Positions 1-6,353 of a DNA stretch of 8,685 bases are shown here, one piece after another. The DNA is taken from the NCBI GenBank assembly GCA_020860885.1, contig JAJBTS010000401.1, positions 1-8,685 of the forward strand, read 5' to 3'. Source of the DNA: Bacteroidales bacterium. GTDB lineage: Bacteria > Bacteroidota > Bacteroidia > Bacteroidales > Azobacteroidaceae. Position numbers and translations under genes: made by a program. The notes beneath the pieces are model-generated. The model had not been told where the DNA came from, searched no databases, and saw only the letters and a program-made list of their open reading frames with translations. Position 1 is the first letter of the stretch. Each line of letters begins with the position of its first letter.

Positions 1-825
1 ATATATATTAATGACGGAAGTACCGACCGGTCTCTGGAGATCTTACGAAATATAGCATTGGCAGATCAGCAGGTTACAGTAATTAATTTCTCCAGGAATT
101 TTGGACATCAGGCTGCTGTTACGGCAGGTATACACCATTGCAATAGTGATTTTGCTGTAATAATGGACGCCGATTTGCAGGATCCCCCTGAGCTTATTCC
201 TGATATGATTTACAAAATAGAACAAGAACAGGCAAATGTAGTTTATGGTGTTCGTCAAACCCGCTCGGGAGAAAGCCGTTTCAAGTTTTGGTCAGCCAAA
301 CGTTTTTATCGGACATTCAATCAGATTTCAGATGAGAAATTCCCTCTGGATGCCGGCGATTTCAGACTCATAGATTCCCGTATTATCCAAGAATTCAATA
401 GATTTAAAGAACGGGGGAAATATGTGAGAGGTTTGATTTCCTGGGTAGGATTTAAACAAATTCCATTTTACTACCAACGTAAACCACGCATTGGAGGAGA
501 GAGTAAATACCCGGTGAAGAAAATGTTTTCATTTGCTTCTATGGCTTTATTCTATTTTTCTAAAAAACCTTTGCAAATAGCGACAAGCTTAGGATTTGTA
601 GCTGTGCTCATAGGAATATTAATGGGTCTGTGGTCTGTTTTCGGAAAACTTTTCGGATATACCTCTGCGGAAAGTGGATGGACTTCGTTAATGATTGCAA
701 TTATTTTCTTCGGAGGAGTTCAATTATTAACAATTGGAGTTTTAGGGCAATATATCGGAATTTTATTTGATGAAGTAAAAGAAAGGCCGGAATATATTGT
801 AGAACATATTATTAATAAGCAATAA
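1..825 (+). CDS. Polyprenyl-phosphate glycosyltransferase, GT2 family (5'-truncated by window edge)
   Basis: The frame is open from base 1, so the gene starts before the window and 274 codons are visible. A TTG at 58 is in frame but is not the start, because conserved GT2 sequence lies upstream of it. What is seen: NDGSTD at bases 10-27, the nucleotide-sugar-binding region of GT-A enzymes; DADLQDPPE from base 166, containing the metal-binding DxD; a GGESKYP motif near base 494; then two hydrophobic membrane segments (about 574-645 and 685-765) and a short charged tail. This order matches the DPM1/GtrB/ArnC-type enzymes, which move a sugar from a nucleotide donor onto a polyprenyl phosphate at the cytoplasmic face of the inner membrane. 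The sugar and the pathway (O-antigen, capsule, lipid A or protein glycosylation) cannot be told. No terminator hairpin follows the stop, so some transcription may continue into secDF. Confidence 0.9.
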   Translation: MYINDGSTDRSLEILRNIALADQQVTVINFSRNFGHQAAVTAGIHHCNSDFAVIMDADLQDPPELIPDMIYKIEQEQANVVYGVRQTRSGESRFKFWSAKRFYRTFNQISDEKFPLDAGDFRLIDSRIIQEFNRFKERGKYVRGLISWVGFKQIPFYYQRKPRIGGESKYPVKKMFSFASMALFYFSKKPLQIATSLGFVAVLIGILMGLWSVFGKLFGYTSAESGWTSLMIAIIFFGGVQLLTIGVLGQYIGILFDEVKERPEYIVEHIINKQ

Positions 826-857
826 TTTGTAAAATATTTCAAAAAAGACTATATTTG
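826..857 (+). promoter_or_regulatory. Bacteroidota-type promoter of secDF (-33 TTTG, -7 TATATTTG)
   Basis: TTTG at 826-829 and TATATTTG at 850-857 are separated by 20 bp. Both match the Bacteroidota sigma-ABfr consensus (TTTG about 20 bp from TAnnTTTG) exactly. The promoter starts one base after the glycosyltransferase stop. Transcription should begin around 862-866, giving a leader of about 50 nt that is A-rich before the secDF ATG and lacks a Shine-Dalgarno sequence. The transcription start is inferred. Confidence 0.8.
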
Positions 858-914
858 CGGGCTGAAAAACGAACCTGTATAGCTAATTAATGTCAAAATA
901 AAATAAAAATTCAA

Positions 915-3881
915 ATGCAAAACAAAGGACTTGTAAAGTTTCTCGCTATTGCGCTTACCTTGGTAAGCTTATTTTATTTATCGTTTACTGTAGTGACGAA
1001 TAAATATTATAAACAAGCGAAAGAGTACGCCGGAGGCGATCCGAGATTGGAGACTCAGTATCTTGACTCTCTTGCTAAAGAAAAAGTTTGGTTAGGTTAT
1101 ACCCTGGAAAAAGCTCGCTCTATGGAAATTACCTTAGGGCTTGACTTAAAAGGCGGTATGAATGTTATCATGGAAATTGCGGCAGCTGATGTTTTAAGAT
1201 CACTGTCCGACAATAGCCAGGATCCTGTTTTTAATCAGGCTTTGGTTAGAGCAACGGAGGCTCAGAGCAGAGGACAGAACGATTTCATGACTGCATTTGC
1301 AAATGCATATAGAGAATTAGATCCGAATGCTAAACTTTCGGCTATTTTTGGTACTTATGAATTAAGAGACCGGATTAAACCTCAAAGTTCTAACGAAGAG
1401 GTGATCAGTGTCTTGAGAGGAGAACTTACAAGTGCTTATGAGAATTCATTCAACGTTCTTCGTAATCGTATTGATAAATTCGGGGTAGTTGCACCGAACA
1501 TACAAAACTTAGACAGAGAAGGACTAATTTCTATAGAACTTCCTGGTGTGAAAGATCCCGACCGTGTGCGCGATCTGTTGCAGGGAACTGCTAATCTTGA
1601 ATTCTGGGAAACCTATTTTGAATCGGAAATTCACAATACACTTATACAAGCCAATAATATTATTCGCGACTCTATTCAGGCTGTACGCAGACAAACAGCG
1701 TCTCCGGCAGATAATACTGTAACGGAAGTAAGTGAGGAACTGGCGGTTGTGGATGAAACAATTGAAGGCGATTCGATTGCCGGAACAGAAGAAATAGAAA
1801 TCGCCCAGGAAACAGCTATAGAGAATTCTCAATGGCCTCTATTTGCTATAATGGGCTTAAACCCGAATCAACCTTATCAACATCCGGTAGTAGCTCAGGC
1901 TCGCAAAAGTGATATGCCGAAAATAAATGCTTACCTTGAAAATACGAAGGTTAAAGCTTTATTAGATGCAAACAGGGTAAGCCTGAAATGGACAGTTAAA
2001 CCTCAGTCCGATGATAGCGACGTATATGAATTGGTTGCTCTGAAAGTAAATTATATTGATGGTAAACCTAAACCGGTACTGAGTGGTGACGTAATATCGG
2101 ATGCTACCGATCATTTCAGCCAATACTCATCTTATGCTGAAGTTAGCATGACAATGAAGAGTGAGGCCGCTAAAGTTTGGGCTCGTTTGACTAAAGATAA
2201 TATCGGACGTCAGATTGCAATTGTACTCGATGATGTGGTATATTCTTTCCCAACTGTACAAGCTGAAATTACAGGAGGATCTTCTCAGATTACCGGTAAC
2301 TTCACTCCGGAACAGGCAAAAGACTTAGCGAACGTATTGAAATCGGGTAGAATGTCGGCTCGGGCAAATATAGTTCAGGAAGATATTGTTGGTCCTTCGT
2401 TAGGACAACAAGCAATCAATCAGGGTTTCATCTCTTTCATTATAGCTTTGGTCATTCTTATGATCTATTTAATGGTTGTTTACGGAGTTAAACCGGGCTT
2501 AATTGCTAATGGAGCTTTGTTACTGAATTTATTCTTTACCCTGGGAGTAATGGCTTCCTTCCATGTAGTTCTTACTCTTTCCGGTATTGCCGGTATTGTT
2601 TTGGCATTGGCTATTGCTGTGGATGCGAATGTATTGATTTACGAGCGTATCAAAGAAGAGCTTCGCGGAGATAAAACTTTGAAGAAAGCTATCGATGAAG
2701 GCTATGGAAAGGCTTTTTCTGCCATCTTTGATGCTAACCTGACTTCCTTGTTAACGGGTATCATATTATTGTTGTTTGGTACAGGGCCTATCCGTGGTTT
2801 TGCATTTACATTAATTATTGGTATCTGTGTATCTTTCTTTACTGCTGTTTACCTGACACGTTTAACGTATGAAATGTTATTCTCCAAAGGTAAATTACAA
2901 AATCTTCAATTTTCTACCGGTTTAACAAAGAACTTCCTGGTTGACCCTAACTATGATTTCTTAAAAAAGAGAAAAATGGTTTATGGAATCTTAGGAGCTA
3001 TAGCAATAATTTGTATTGCAGTTTTTGTAACTCGTGGATTAAATCAAGGTATTGATTTTACCGGAGGACGTAATTATGTAATTAAATTTGAACAACCTAT
3101 CAATACGGTAGAAGCGCAAGAACTGTTAGACCCATATTTTGAAGATCATACTCCTAGTGTAATCACTATAGGTTCTTCCGATCAGGTAAGGATATCTACT
3201 AATTTTATGATCGAATCAACCGATCCTGCCGTAGATGAAGAAATACAAAAAAGAATATATGAAGCTTTAAAACCGTTATTGCCGGAAGGAACAACCTATA
3301 CTCAGTTTATGGATAACGGATATATCCAAAGTCAACAGAAAGTGGGACCAAGTATTGCCGACGATTTGAAACAAAAAGCTGTCTGGGCAGTTATATTTGC
3401 AGTTATTGCTATCGGCTTGTATATCTTACTAAGATTTAGAGATCTTTCTTATTCTGTAAGTACAATTGTTGCTTTGACTTTCGATGCTATTTTTATCTTA
3501 GGTATGTATGCTATCTTATGGGGCTTTGTTCCATTCTCTTTGGAAGTCGACCAGACATTTATTGGGGCGATACTTACAGCGATCGGTTATTCGGTAAATG
3601 ATAAGGTGGTAATCTTTGACCGTGTGCGTGAATACAACCAGTTGTATCCGAAAACAGATAAATATGAAGTGTTTAATGGTGCGTTGAATTCCACGTTGAA
3701 CAGAACATTTAATACATCTTTTAGTACTTTACTGGTATTAATCATTATCTTTTTCTTTGCAGGAGACACGCTTCGCAGTTTCTCATTTGCAATGATCTTA
3801 GGAACTATTATCGGTACAATATCTTCTTTATTCTTAGCGGCTCCTATGGCATTTGATATGTTTAGAAGAAAGAAAAAATAA
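915..3881 (+). CDS. secDF: Protein translocase subunit SecDF (fused SecD-SecF)
   Basis: This 988-residue inner-membrane protein is an accessory of the SecYEG translocon. In this family it uses the proton gradient to pull secreted proteins out on the periplasmic side. SecD half: a first membrane helix (about 8-27), LGLDLKGG at 74-81, a large periplasmic P1 domain including LRNRIDKFGV, then helices from about 503 with VDANVLIYERIKEEL (V569, D570, N572), the conserved intramembrane region with the key Asp. SecF half: a helix near 690, GIDFTGG at 712-718, and YSVNDKVVIFDRVRE from 892 (D896, D902). About 12 membrane helices can be counted, and the tail ends in basic residues (RRKKK). Residues 260-305 form an acidic, low-complexity insert with 13 Asp/Glu and no Lys/Arg. 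Fusion and length are normal for Bacteroidota. The ATG at 915 fits because the first helix follows directly. It has its own promoter and terminator, so it is probably monocistronic. Confidence 0.97.
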   Translation: MQNKGLVKFLAIALTLVSLFYLSFTVVTNKYYKQAKEYAGGDPRLETQYLDSLAKEKVWLGYTLEKARSMEITLGLDLKGGMNVIMEIAAADVLRSLSDNSQDPVFNQALVRATEAQSRGQNDFMTAFANAYRELDPNAKLSAIFGTYELRDRIKPQSSNEEVISVLRGELTSAYENSFNVLRNRIDKFGVVAPNIQNLDREGLISIELPGVKDPDRVRDLLQGTANLEFWETYFESEIHNTLIQANNIIRDSIQAVRRQTASPADNTVTEVSEELAVVDETIEGDSIAGTEEIEIAQETAIENSQWPLFAIMGLNPNQPYQHPVVAQARKSDMPKINAYLENTKVKALLDANRVSLKWTVKPQSDDSDVYELVALKVNYIDGKPKPVLSGDVISDATDHFSQYSSYAEVSMTMKSEAAKVWARLTKDNIGRQIAIVLDDVVYSFPTVQAEITGGSSQITGNFTPEQAKDLANVLKSGRMSARANIVQEDIVGPSLGQQAINQGFISFIIALVILMIYLMVVYGVKPGLIANGALLLNLFFTLGVMASFHVVLTLSGIAGIVLALAIAVDANVLIYERIKEELRGDKTLKKAIDEGYGKAFSAIFDANLTSLLTGIILLLFGTGPIRGFAFTLIIGICVSFFTAVYLTRLTYEMLFSKGKLQNLQFSTGLTKNFLVDPNYDFLKKRKMVYGILGAIAIICIAVFVTRGLNQGIDFTGGRNYVIKFEQPINTVEAQELLDPYFEDHTPSVITIGSSDQVRISTNFMIESTDPAVDEEIQKRIYEALKPLLPEGTTYTQFMDNGYIQSQQKVGPSIADDLKQKAVWAVIFAVIAIGLYILLRFRDLSYSVSTIVALTFDAIFILGMYAILWGFVPFSLEVDQTFIGAILTAIGYSVNDKVVIFDRVREYNQLYPKTDKYEVFNGALNSTLNRTFNTSFSTLLVLIIIFFFAGDTLRSFSFAMILGTIIGTISSLFLAAPMAFDMFRRKKK

Positions 3882-3909
3882 ATACCAAATACTGTAAATA
3901 TACTTTATA

Positions 3910-3940
3910 AATCCCCGAACTTTATGTTCGGGGATTTTTT
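3910..3940 (+). terminator. Intrinsic terminator of secDF
   Basis: A perfect 11-bp stem pairs AATCCCCGAAC (3910-3920) with GTTCGGGGATT (3926-3936). The loop is 5 nt (TTTAT), and the stem runs into six T (3935-3940), then GTTTT. It begins 28 bp after the secDF stop. The complementary strand has only a weak T tract (ATTTATAAAG) after the stem, so it should act mainly on the plus strand, though it may also back-stop the convergent oxidoreductase transcript. Confidence 0.9.
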
Positions 3941-3988
3941 GTTTTAAAGTCTCTGAAATAAAACTATTAAAGCATGGATTGATTTCCA

Positions 3989-4015
3989 GGAAGAAGTACA
4001 CCTTATTACTCTTCC
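3989..4015. repeat. Weak inverted repeat between the secDF terminator and the palindrome array
   Basis: GGAAGA plus GTA (3989-3994 and 3996-3998, with A3995 bulged) can pair with TAC plus TCTTCC (4007-4015) around an 8-nt loop. Neither strand has a T run after it, so it is not a standard terminator. Nothing else was seen between 3941 and 4037; no credible reading frame is present. It may be chance. Confidence 0.25.
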
Positions 4016-4037
4016 CGTAAAACTATTTGTATAACAG

Positions 4038-4147
4038 CTGAGATGTACAACTGAGCGCCTCTCGGATGTACATCTCAGGGTATTGGTGAAAAGGATTTAC
4101 AGAGATCTCAGATGTACATCTCAGGTATTCTCGGATGTACAACCGAG
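4038..4147. repeat. Array of four 18-bp imperfect palindromes centred on TGTACA
   Basis: Four copies fit CTSRGATGTACAWCYSAG, with 13 of 18 positions invariant: 4038-4055, 4061-4078, 4107-4124 and 4130-4147. Their TGTACA centres start at 4044, 4067, 4113 and 4136, so the steps are exactly 23, 46 and 23 bp. Each unit is a dyad. The fourth (CTCGG, then ATGTACAA, then CCGAG) pairs everywhere except one A/A position; the third carries the perfect 12-bp palindrome AGATGTACATCT. Arm position 4 pairs with 15 as A-T in units 1 and 3, G-C in unit 4 and G/T in unit 2, which keeps pairing possible. A degenerate copy (GGATTTACA, 4093-4101) lies in the double-length gap. The array sits between two convergent 3' ends, 12 bp beyond the oxidoreductase stop. 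The function is unknown: a REP-like dispersed element, a protein-binding array or an RNA 3'-end structure are the options. I do not recognise it as a named family. Confidence 0.85.
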
Positions 4148-4159
4148 ATTTTATTCTAT

Positions 4160-5143
4160 TTATTTGTTCTGAAAAATTTGTTCTATCACATAGTTTGTTC
4201 GCGCTGCTGTCTCTCCGGTAGAAGGAGCTGTTCCTTTGTGATTCAATTCATCTACAATCTTTTGGATTAAGTTCATTTGTATATGTTCCGGCCGGGGAAA
4301 ATTAAATGTTTGCGTTTTATTTCCTGTTTTTAATACAATATCACTGAAGGAGAAAGTAGAAAAAGTGATACTCCCTTTATCTCCCAGAATTGTTATTTCA
4401 TCTTTCCGATGATCCTCTGAGGAAACGTAGCACCATATTGCGCTGCCAATAATCCCTGATTCGAATAAAAAAGAGGCCGATACCGTATCCTCGACAGGGT
4501 AATAATTGCCAACATTTCCTGTGATCCCATTAGCCTTTACGATTTTACCTAATAAAAACATCAATATGTCTATAGTGTGCGATGCCACATCATAAAAATA
4601 TCCTCCTCCGGCAATTTCTTTATTCAATCGCCAGGTATGTGTTTCGGATTGCAGGTCGGTAGGATAGGGAGGACGAAAAAATTCACCTTTTACTATTTGA
4701 AGTTTTCCGATAACCTGCTGGTCCAGTAACTCTTTTACTTTTAGAAAATAAGGTAATTCGCGCCGGTAATAAGCAACGAAAATTTTTTGGTTGTATTCTT
4801 CAGCTGCACCAAGCATTTCCTTGCATTGTTGATACGTTGTGGCCATAGGTTTTTCCACATATACCGGCTTACCGGCTTTTAATACTCTGATGGCTAATTC
4901 GGCATGGCTTCCGGGTGGAGTGGCGATATAGACAATATCAACCTCAGGATCATTAATTAATTCTTCGACCTGCGAATAATATTTGCGTACATGATGTCTC
5001 TCTGCAAAATCTTTTGCCTTATCGGCGTCACGCCGCATTACGGCAACTAACGATGAATGGTCGCATTTATAAAATGCGGGTCCGCTTTTCGTCTCACAAA
5101 CGTTACCACATCCGATTATACCCCATTTAATTATCTTTTTCAT
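4160..5143 (-). CDS. Gfo/Idh/MocA family NAD(P)-dependent oxidoreductase
   Basis: The predicted 327-residue cytosolic dehydrogenase has an N-terminal Rossmann fold, seen as WGIIGCGNV (G8, G11, G13), then ATPPGSHAE, then the family hallmark EKP at 97-99, where the Lys normally contacts cofactor and substrate. The C-terminal alpha/beta domain contains GGGYFYDVASHTID, with D185 and H189 placed like the usual substrate-binding and catalytic Asp and His. Members oxidise or reduce sugars, inositols and related polyols; the overall pattern resembles anhydrofructose-reductase or dihydrodiol-dehydrogenase-like members, but the substrate cannot be assigned. At 327 residues it is too short for the GH109 glycosidases that share the fold. 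Start: ATG at 5143 is preferred; an adjacent in-frame TTG (5144-5146) would add one residue and is less likely. It lies downstream of nagB on the same strand but beyond a terminator, so it is probably a separate transcript. The stop is followed by the palindrome array. Confidence 0.9.
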   Translation of the reverse strand: MKKIIKWGIIGCGNVCETKSGPAFYKCDHSSLVAVMRRDADKAKDFAERHHVRKYYSQVEELINDPEVDIVYIATPPGSHAELAIRVLKAGKPVYVEKPMATTYQQCKEMLGAAEEYNQKIFVAYYRRELPYFLKVKELLDQQVIGKLQIVKGEFFRPPYPTDLQSETHTWRLNKEIAGGGYFYDVASHTIDILMFLLGKIVKANGITGNVGNYYPVEDTVSASFLFESGIIGSAIWCYVSSEDHRKDEITILGDKGSITFSTFSFSDIVLKTGNKTQTFNFPRPEHIQMNLIQKIVDELNHKGTAPSTGETAARTNYVIEQIFQNK

Positions 5144-5188
5144 CAAAATATATTGAGCTAACTTTTATTAATAACAGAATGTTTCATA

Positions 5189-5226
5189 CTAAGAATAAAC
5201 CCATAAATAAGATATTCTTAGAATAT
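5189..5226 (-). promoter_or_regulatory. Candidate promoter/operator of the oxidoreductase gene, with inverted repeat
   Basis: CTAAGAATA (5189-5197) and TATTCTTAG (5213-5221) form a perfect 9-bp inverted repeat with a 15-bp spacer. The right arm is also part of a 15-bp palindrome, ATATTCT-T-AGAATAT (5212-5226). Within the spacer, on the minus strand, is TATTTATG (5209-5202), one mismatch from TAnnTTTG. If that is the -7 element, transcription would start near 5195 and leave a leader of about 50 nt. No clear -33 TTTG was found, so the promoter call is tentative; the repeats themselves are certain. Such placement would suit a repressor site. Confidence 0.4.
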
Positions 5227-5259
5227 GGATACTGAAGAGAAGCTTTTAATGCTTATAAT

Positions 5260-5314
5260 AAAAAAGGAAAAGCTCTATCTTATAAACCATGAAATGGTAA
5301 AAGAGAGAGCTTTT
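5260..5314 (-). terminator. Terminator of nagB (long hairpin, possibly bidirectional)
   Basis: AAAAGCTCTATCTT (5268-5281) pairs with AAGAGAGAGCTTTT (5301-5314) over 14 bp with one A/G mismatch. Inside it is a second stem, ACCAT-GAA-ATGGT (5286-5298). Reading the minus strand, the stem starts 28 bp after the nagB stop and is followed by CC and six T (5265-5260). The plus strand also has five T at 5311-5315, so it could act in both directions. It implies that nagB and the oxidoreductase are not a simple operon. Confidence 0.75.
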
Positions 5315-5342
5315 TATTTCAATAGATATATCTTTCTTTAAA

Positions 5343-6152
5343 TTATAAAAGAGATTTATAATCCAGATTCTTTTTTTCAATATCTTTAAAGTACTGGTAA
5401 GTACCTACTTTTAATTCAAAGCAGGCTAACTCATCGCAGACGATAATTCCTCTCGGATGCATTTGCAAGGCAGTGATTGTCCACATCTGACTAACCCCTC
5501 CTTCGACTCCCTGGGCCAATGCTCTTGCCTTATTATGACCATTTACAAGAATCAATACTTCTTTTGCATCCATCACAGTTCCTACACCGACGGTAAGAGC
5601 GGTTTTAGGAACTTTGTTAATGTCGTTATCAAAGAATCGGGAATTAGCAATGATAGTATCCGTGGTAAGAGTTTTGATCCGGGTGCGGGAAGTAAGGGAA
5701 GAGCCTGGCTCATTGAAGGCAAGATGACCGTCGGGGCCAATACCTCCTAAAAAGAGGTCTATTCCTCCTACAGCTTTTATTTTTGCTTCGTAACCGGCAC
5801 ATTCGGCTTCCAGGTCTTTGGCATTTCCGTTAAGTATGTTAACGTTTTCTTTCTTAATATCGATGTGTTGGAAGAAATTATTCCACATGAATGTGTGATA
5901 ACTTTCAGGATGGTCTTCGGGCAATCCCACATATTCATCCATATTAAAAGTTATAATGTTCTCAAAAGAGATGATTCCTTTTTTATTTAAATCAATCAGT
6001 GCTTTATACATTCCGATAGGAGAAGAACCCGTAGGTAATCCCAATACAAAAGGTTTAGTAGGGGTTGGATTTGCCTTCTTAATCTTAGACGCTACGTAAT
6101 ATGCAGCCCATTTGGATAATTCCTGATAATCTTGTTGTATTATAAGTCTCAT
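5343..6152 (-). CDS. nagB: Glucosamine-6-phosphate deaminase NagB
   Basis: This 269-residue cytosolic enzyme should convert glucosamine 6-phosphate to fructose 6-phosphate plus ammonia, the entry of amino sugars into glycolysis. It aligns from residue 1 with E. coli NagB (266 residues) with no gap that I can detect. Seen: the phosphate-binding loop LGLPTGSSP (38-45), FNMDEYVGL with the catalytic D72, and [17 protein letters not shown] with D141, H143 and E148 of the ring-opening and isomerisation machinery; then SRTRIKTL and ANSRFFDND. The residues that bind the activator GlcNAc 6-phosphate in E. coli (S151, R158, K160, Y254, from memory of that structure) are all present at the same numbers, so allosteric activation is plausible. 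The ATG start matches the E. coli N-terminus (MRLI). It is divergent from a ROK sugar kinase across 201 bp, with its own -7 element and terminator. Identity is very secure; the allostery is inferred. Confidence 0.97.
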   Translation of the reverse strand: MRLIIQQDYQELSKWAAYYVASKIKKANPTPTKPFVLGLPTGSSPIGMYKALIDLNKKGIISFENIITFNMDEYVGLPEDHPESYHTFMWNNFFQHIDIKKENVNILNGNAKDLEAECAGYEAKIKAVGGIDLFLGGIGPDGHLAFNEPGSSLTSRTRIKTLTTDTIIANSRFFDNDINKVPKTALTVGVGTVMDAKEVLILVNGHNKARALAQGVEGGVSQMWTITALQMHPRGIIVCDELACFELKVGTYQYFKDIEKKNLDYKSLL

Positions 6153-6178
6153 GTCTTAAATATTTAATATTAATTGTA

Positions 6179-6186
6179 CAAAGCTA
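6179..6186 (-). promoter_or_regulatory. -7 promoter element of nagB (TAGCTTTG on minus strand)
   Basis: The minus strand reads TAGCTTTG from 6186 to 6179, an exact match to the Bacteroidota TAnnTTTG element. Transcription would start near 6172, leaving a leader of about 20 nt before the ATG at 6152. The -33 element is not obvious at the expected place (about 6207-6210). A 12-bp AT-only palindrome, TTAAATATTTAA (6156-6167), would fall in the leader; it may be chance. Confidence 0.6.
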
Positions 6187-6276
6187 ACTAAAAAAAACGA
6201 ATAAGACATGAAAAGTTAAACGTGAGTTCTTTTTTCTTTGTGAGTGAAGAGCCAAAAGAAAAATAGGCGATGGGAA

Positions 6277-6309
6277 TTGTTCGTATTTTAATAAAAAAAC
6301 TTATTTTTG
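6277..6309 (+). promoter_or_regulatory. Promoter of the ROK kinase gene (-7 TATTTTTG)
   Basis: TATTTTTG at 6302-6309 matches TAnnTTTG exactly. A partial -33 element, TTG at 6277-6279, lies 22 bp upstream, slightly longer than the 20 bp seen before secDF. The inferred start near 6316 gives an A-rich leader of about 38 nt with no Shine-Dalgarno sequence, as usual in this phylum. The 90 bp between this promoter and the nagB -7 element contains no further site I can support. Confidence 0.6.
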
Positions 6310-6353
6310 TTGGATAAATAAAACAAATAAAGAAATCTAAAAAGAGAAACACA

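Noticed and set aside
58..60. TTG at 58 as the start of the glycosyltransferase
   Set aside because: The conserved NDGSTD motif of the same frame lies upstream at 10-27 and the frame is open to base 1, so the true start is outside the window.
43..258. Open frames antisense to or overlapping the long genes (for example 43-258, 1524-1832, 3587-3769 and 6861-7139 on minus, and 5457-5750 on plus)
   Set aside because: Each lies inside a well-supported conserved gene on the other strand, shows no recognisable motif, and is explained as a shadow of that gene.
890..901. Mini reading frame ATG-TCA-AAA-TAA 13 bp before the secDF start, considered as a regulatory leader peptide like VemP or SecM
   Set aside because: It encodes only three residues, far too short for an arrest peptide, and the leader has no other reading frame or evident hairpin. 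AT-rich leaders give such frames by chance.
4038..4147. Palindrome array considered as a CRISPR array or as tandem rho-independent terminators
   Set aside because: Gaps between adjacent units are 5 bp, far too short for spacers, and no cas gene is present. None of the hairpins is followed by a T run on either strand.
4160..6152. nagB and the oxidoreductase as one operon
   Set aside because: The 199-bp gap contains a strong hairpin with a T tract right after nagB and a separate candidate promoter, so co-transcription is not the simplest reading, although read-through cannot be excluded.
6156..6167. TTAAATATTTAA palindrome in the nagB leader as an operator
   Set aside because: It is made only of A and T in a very AT-rich region, so chance is likely, and no second copy was found nearby.
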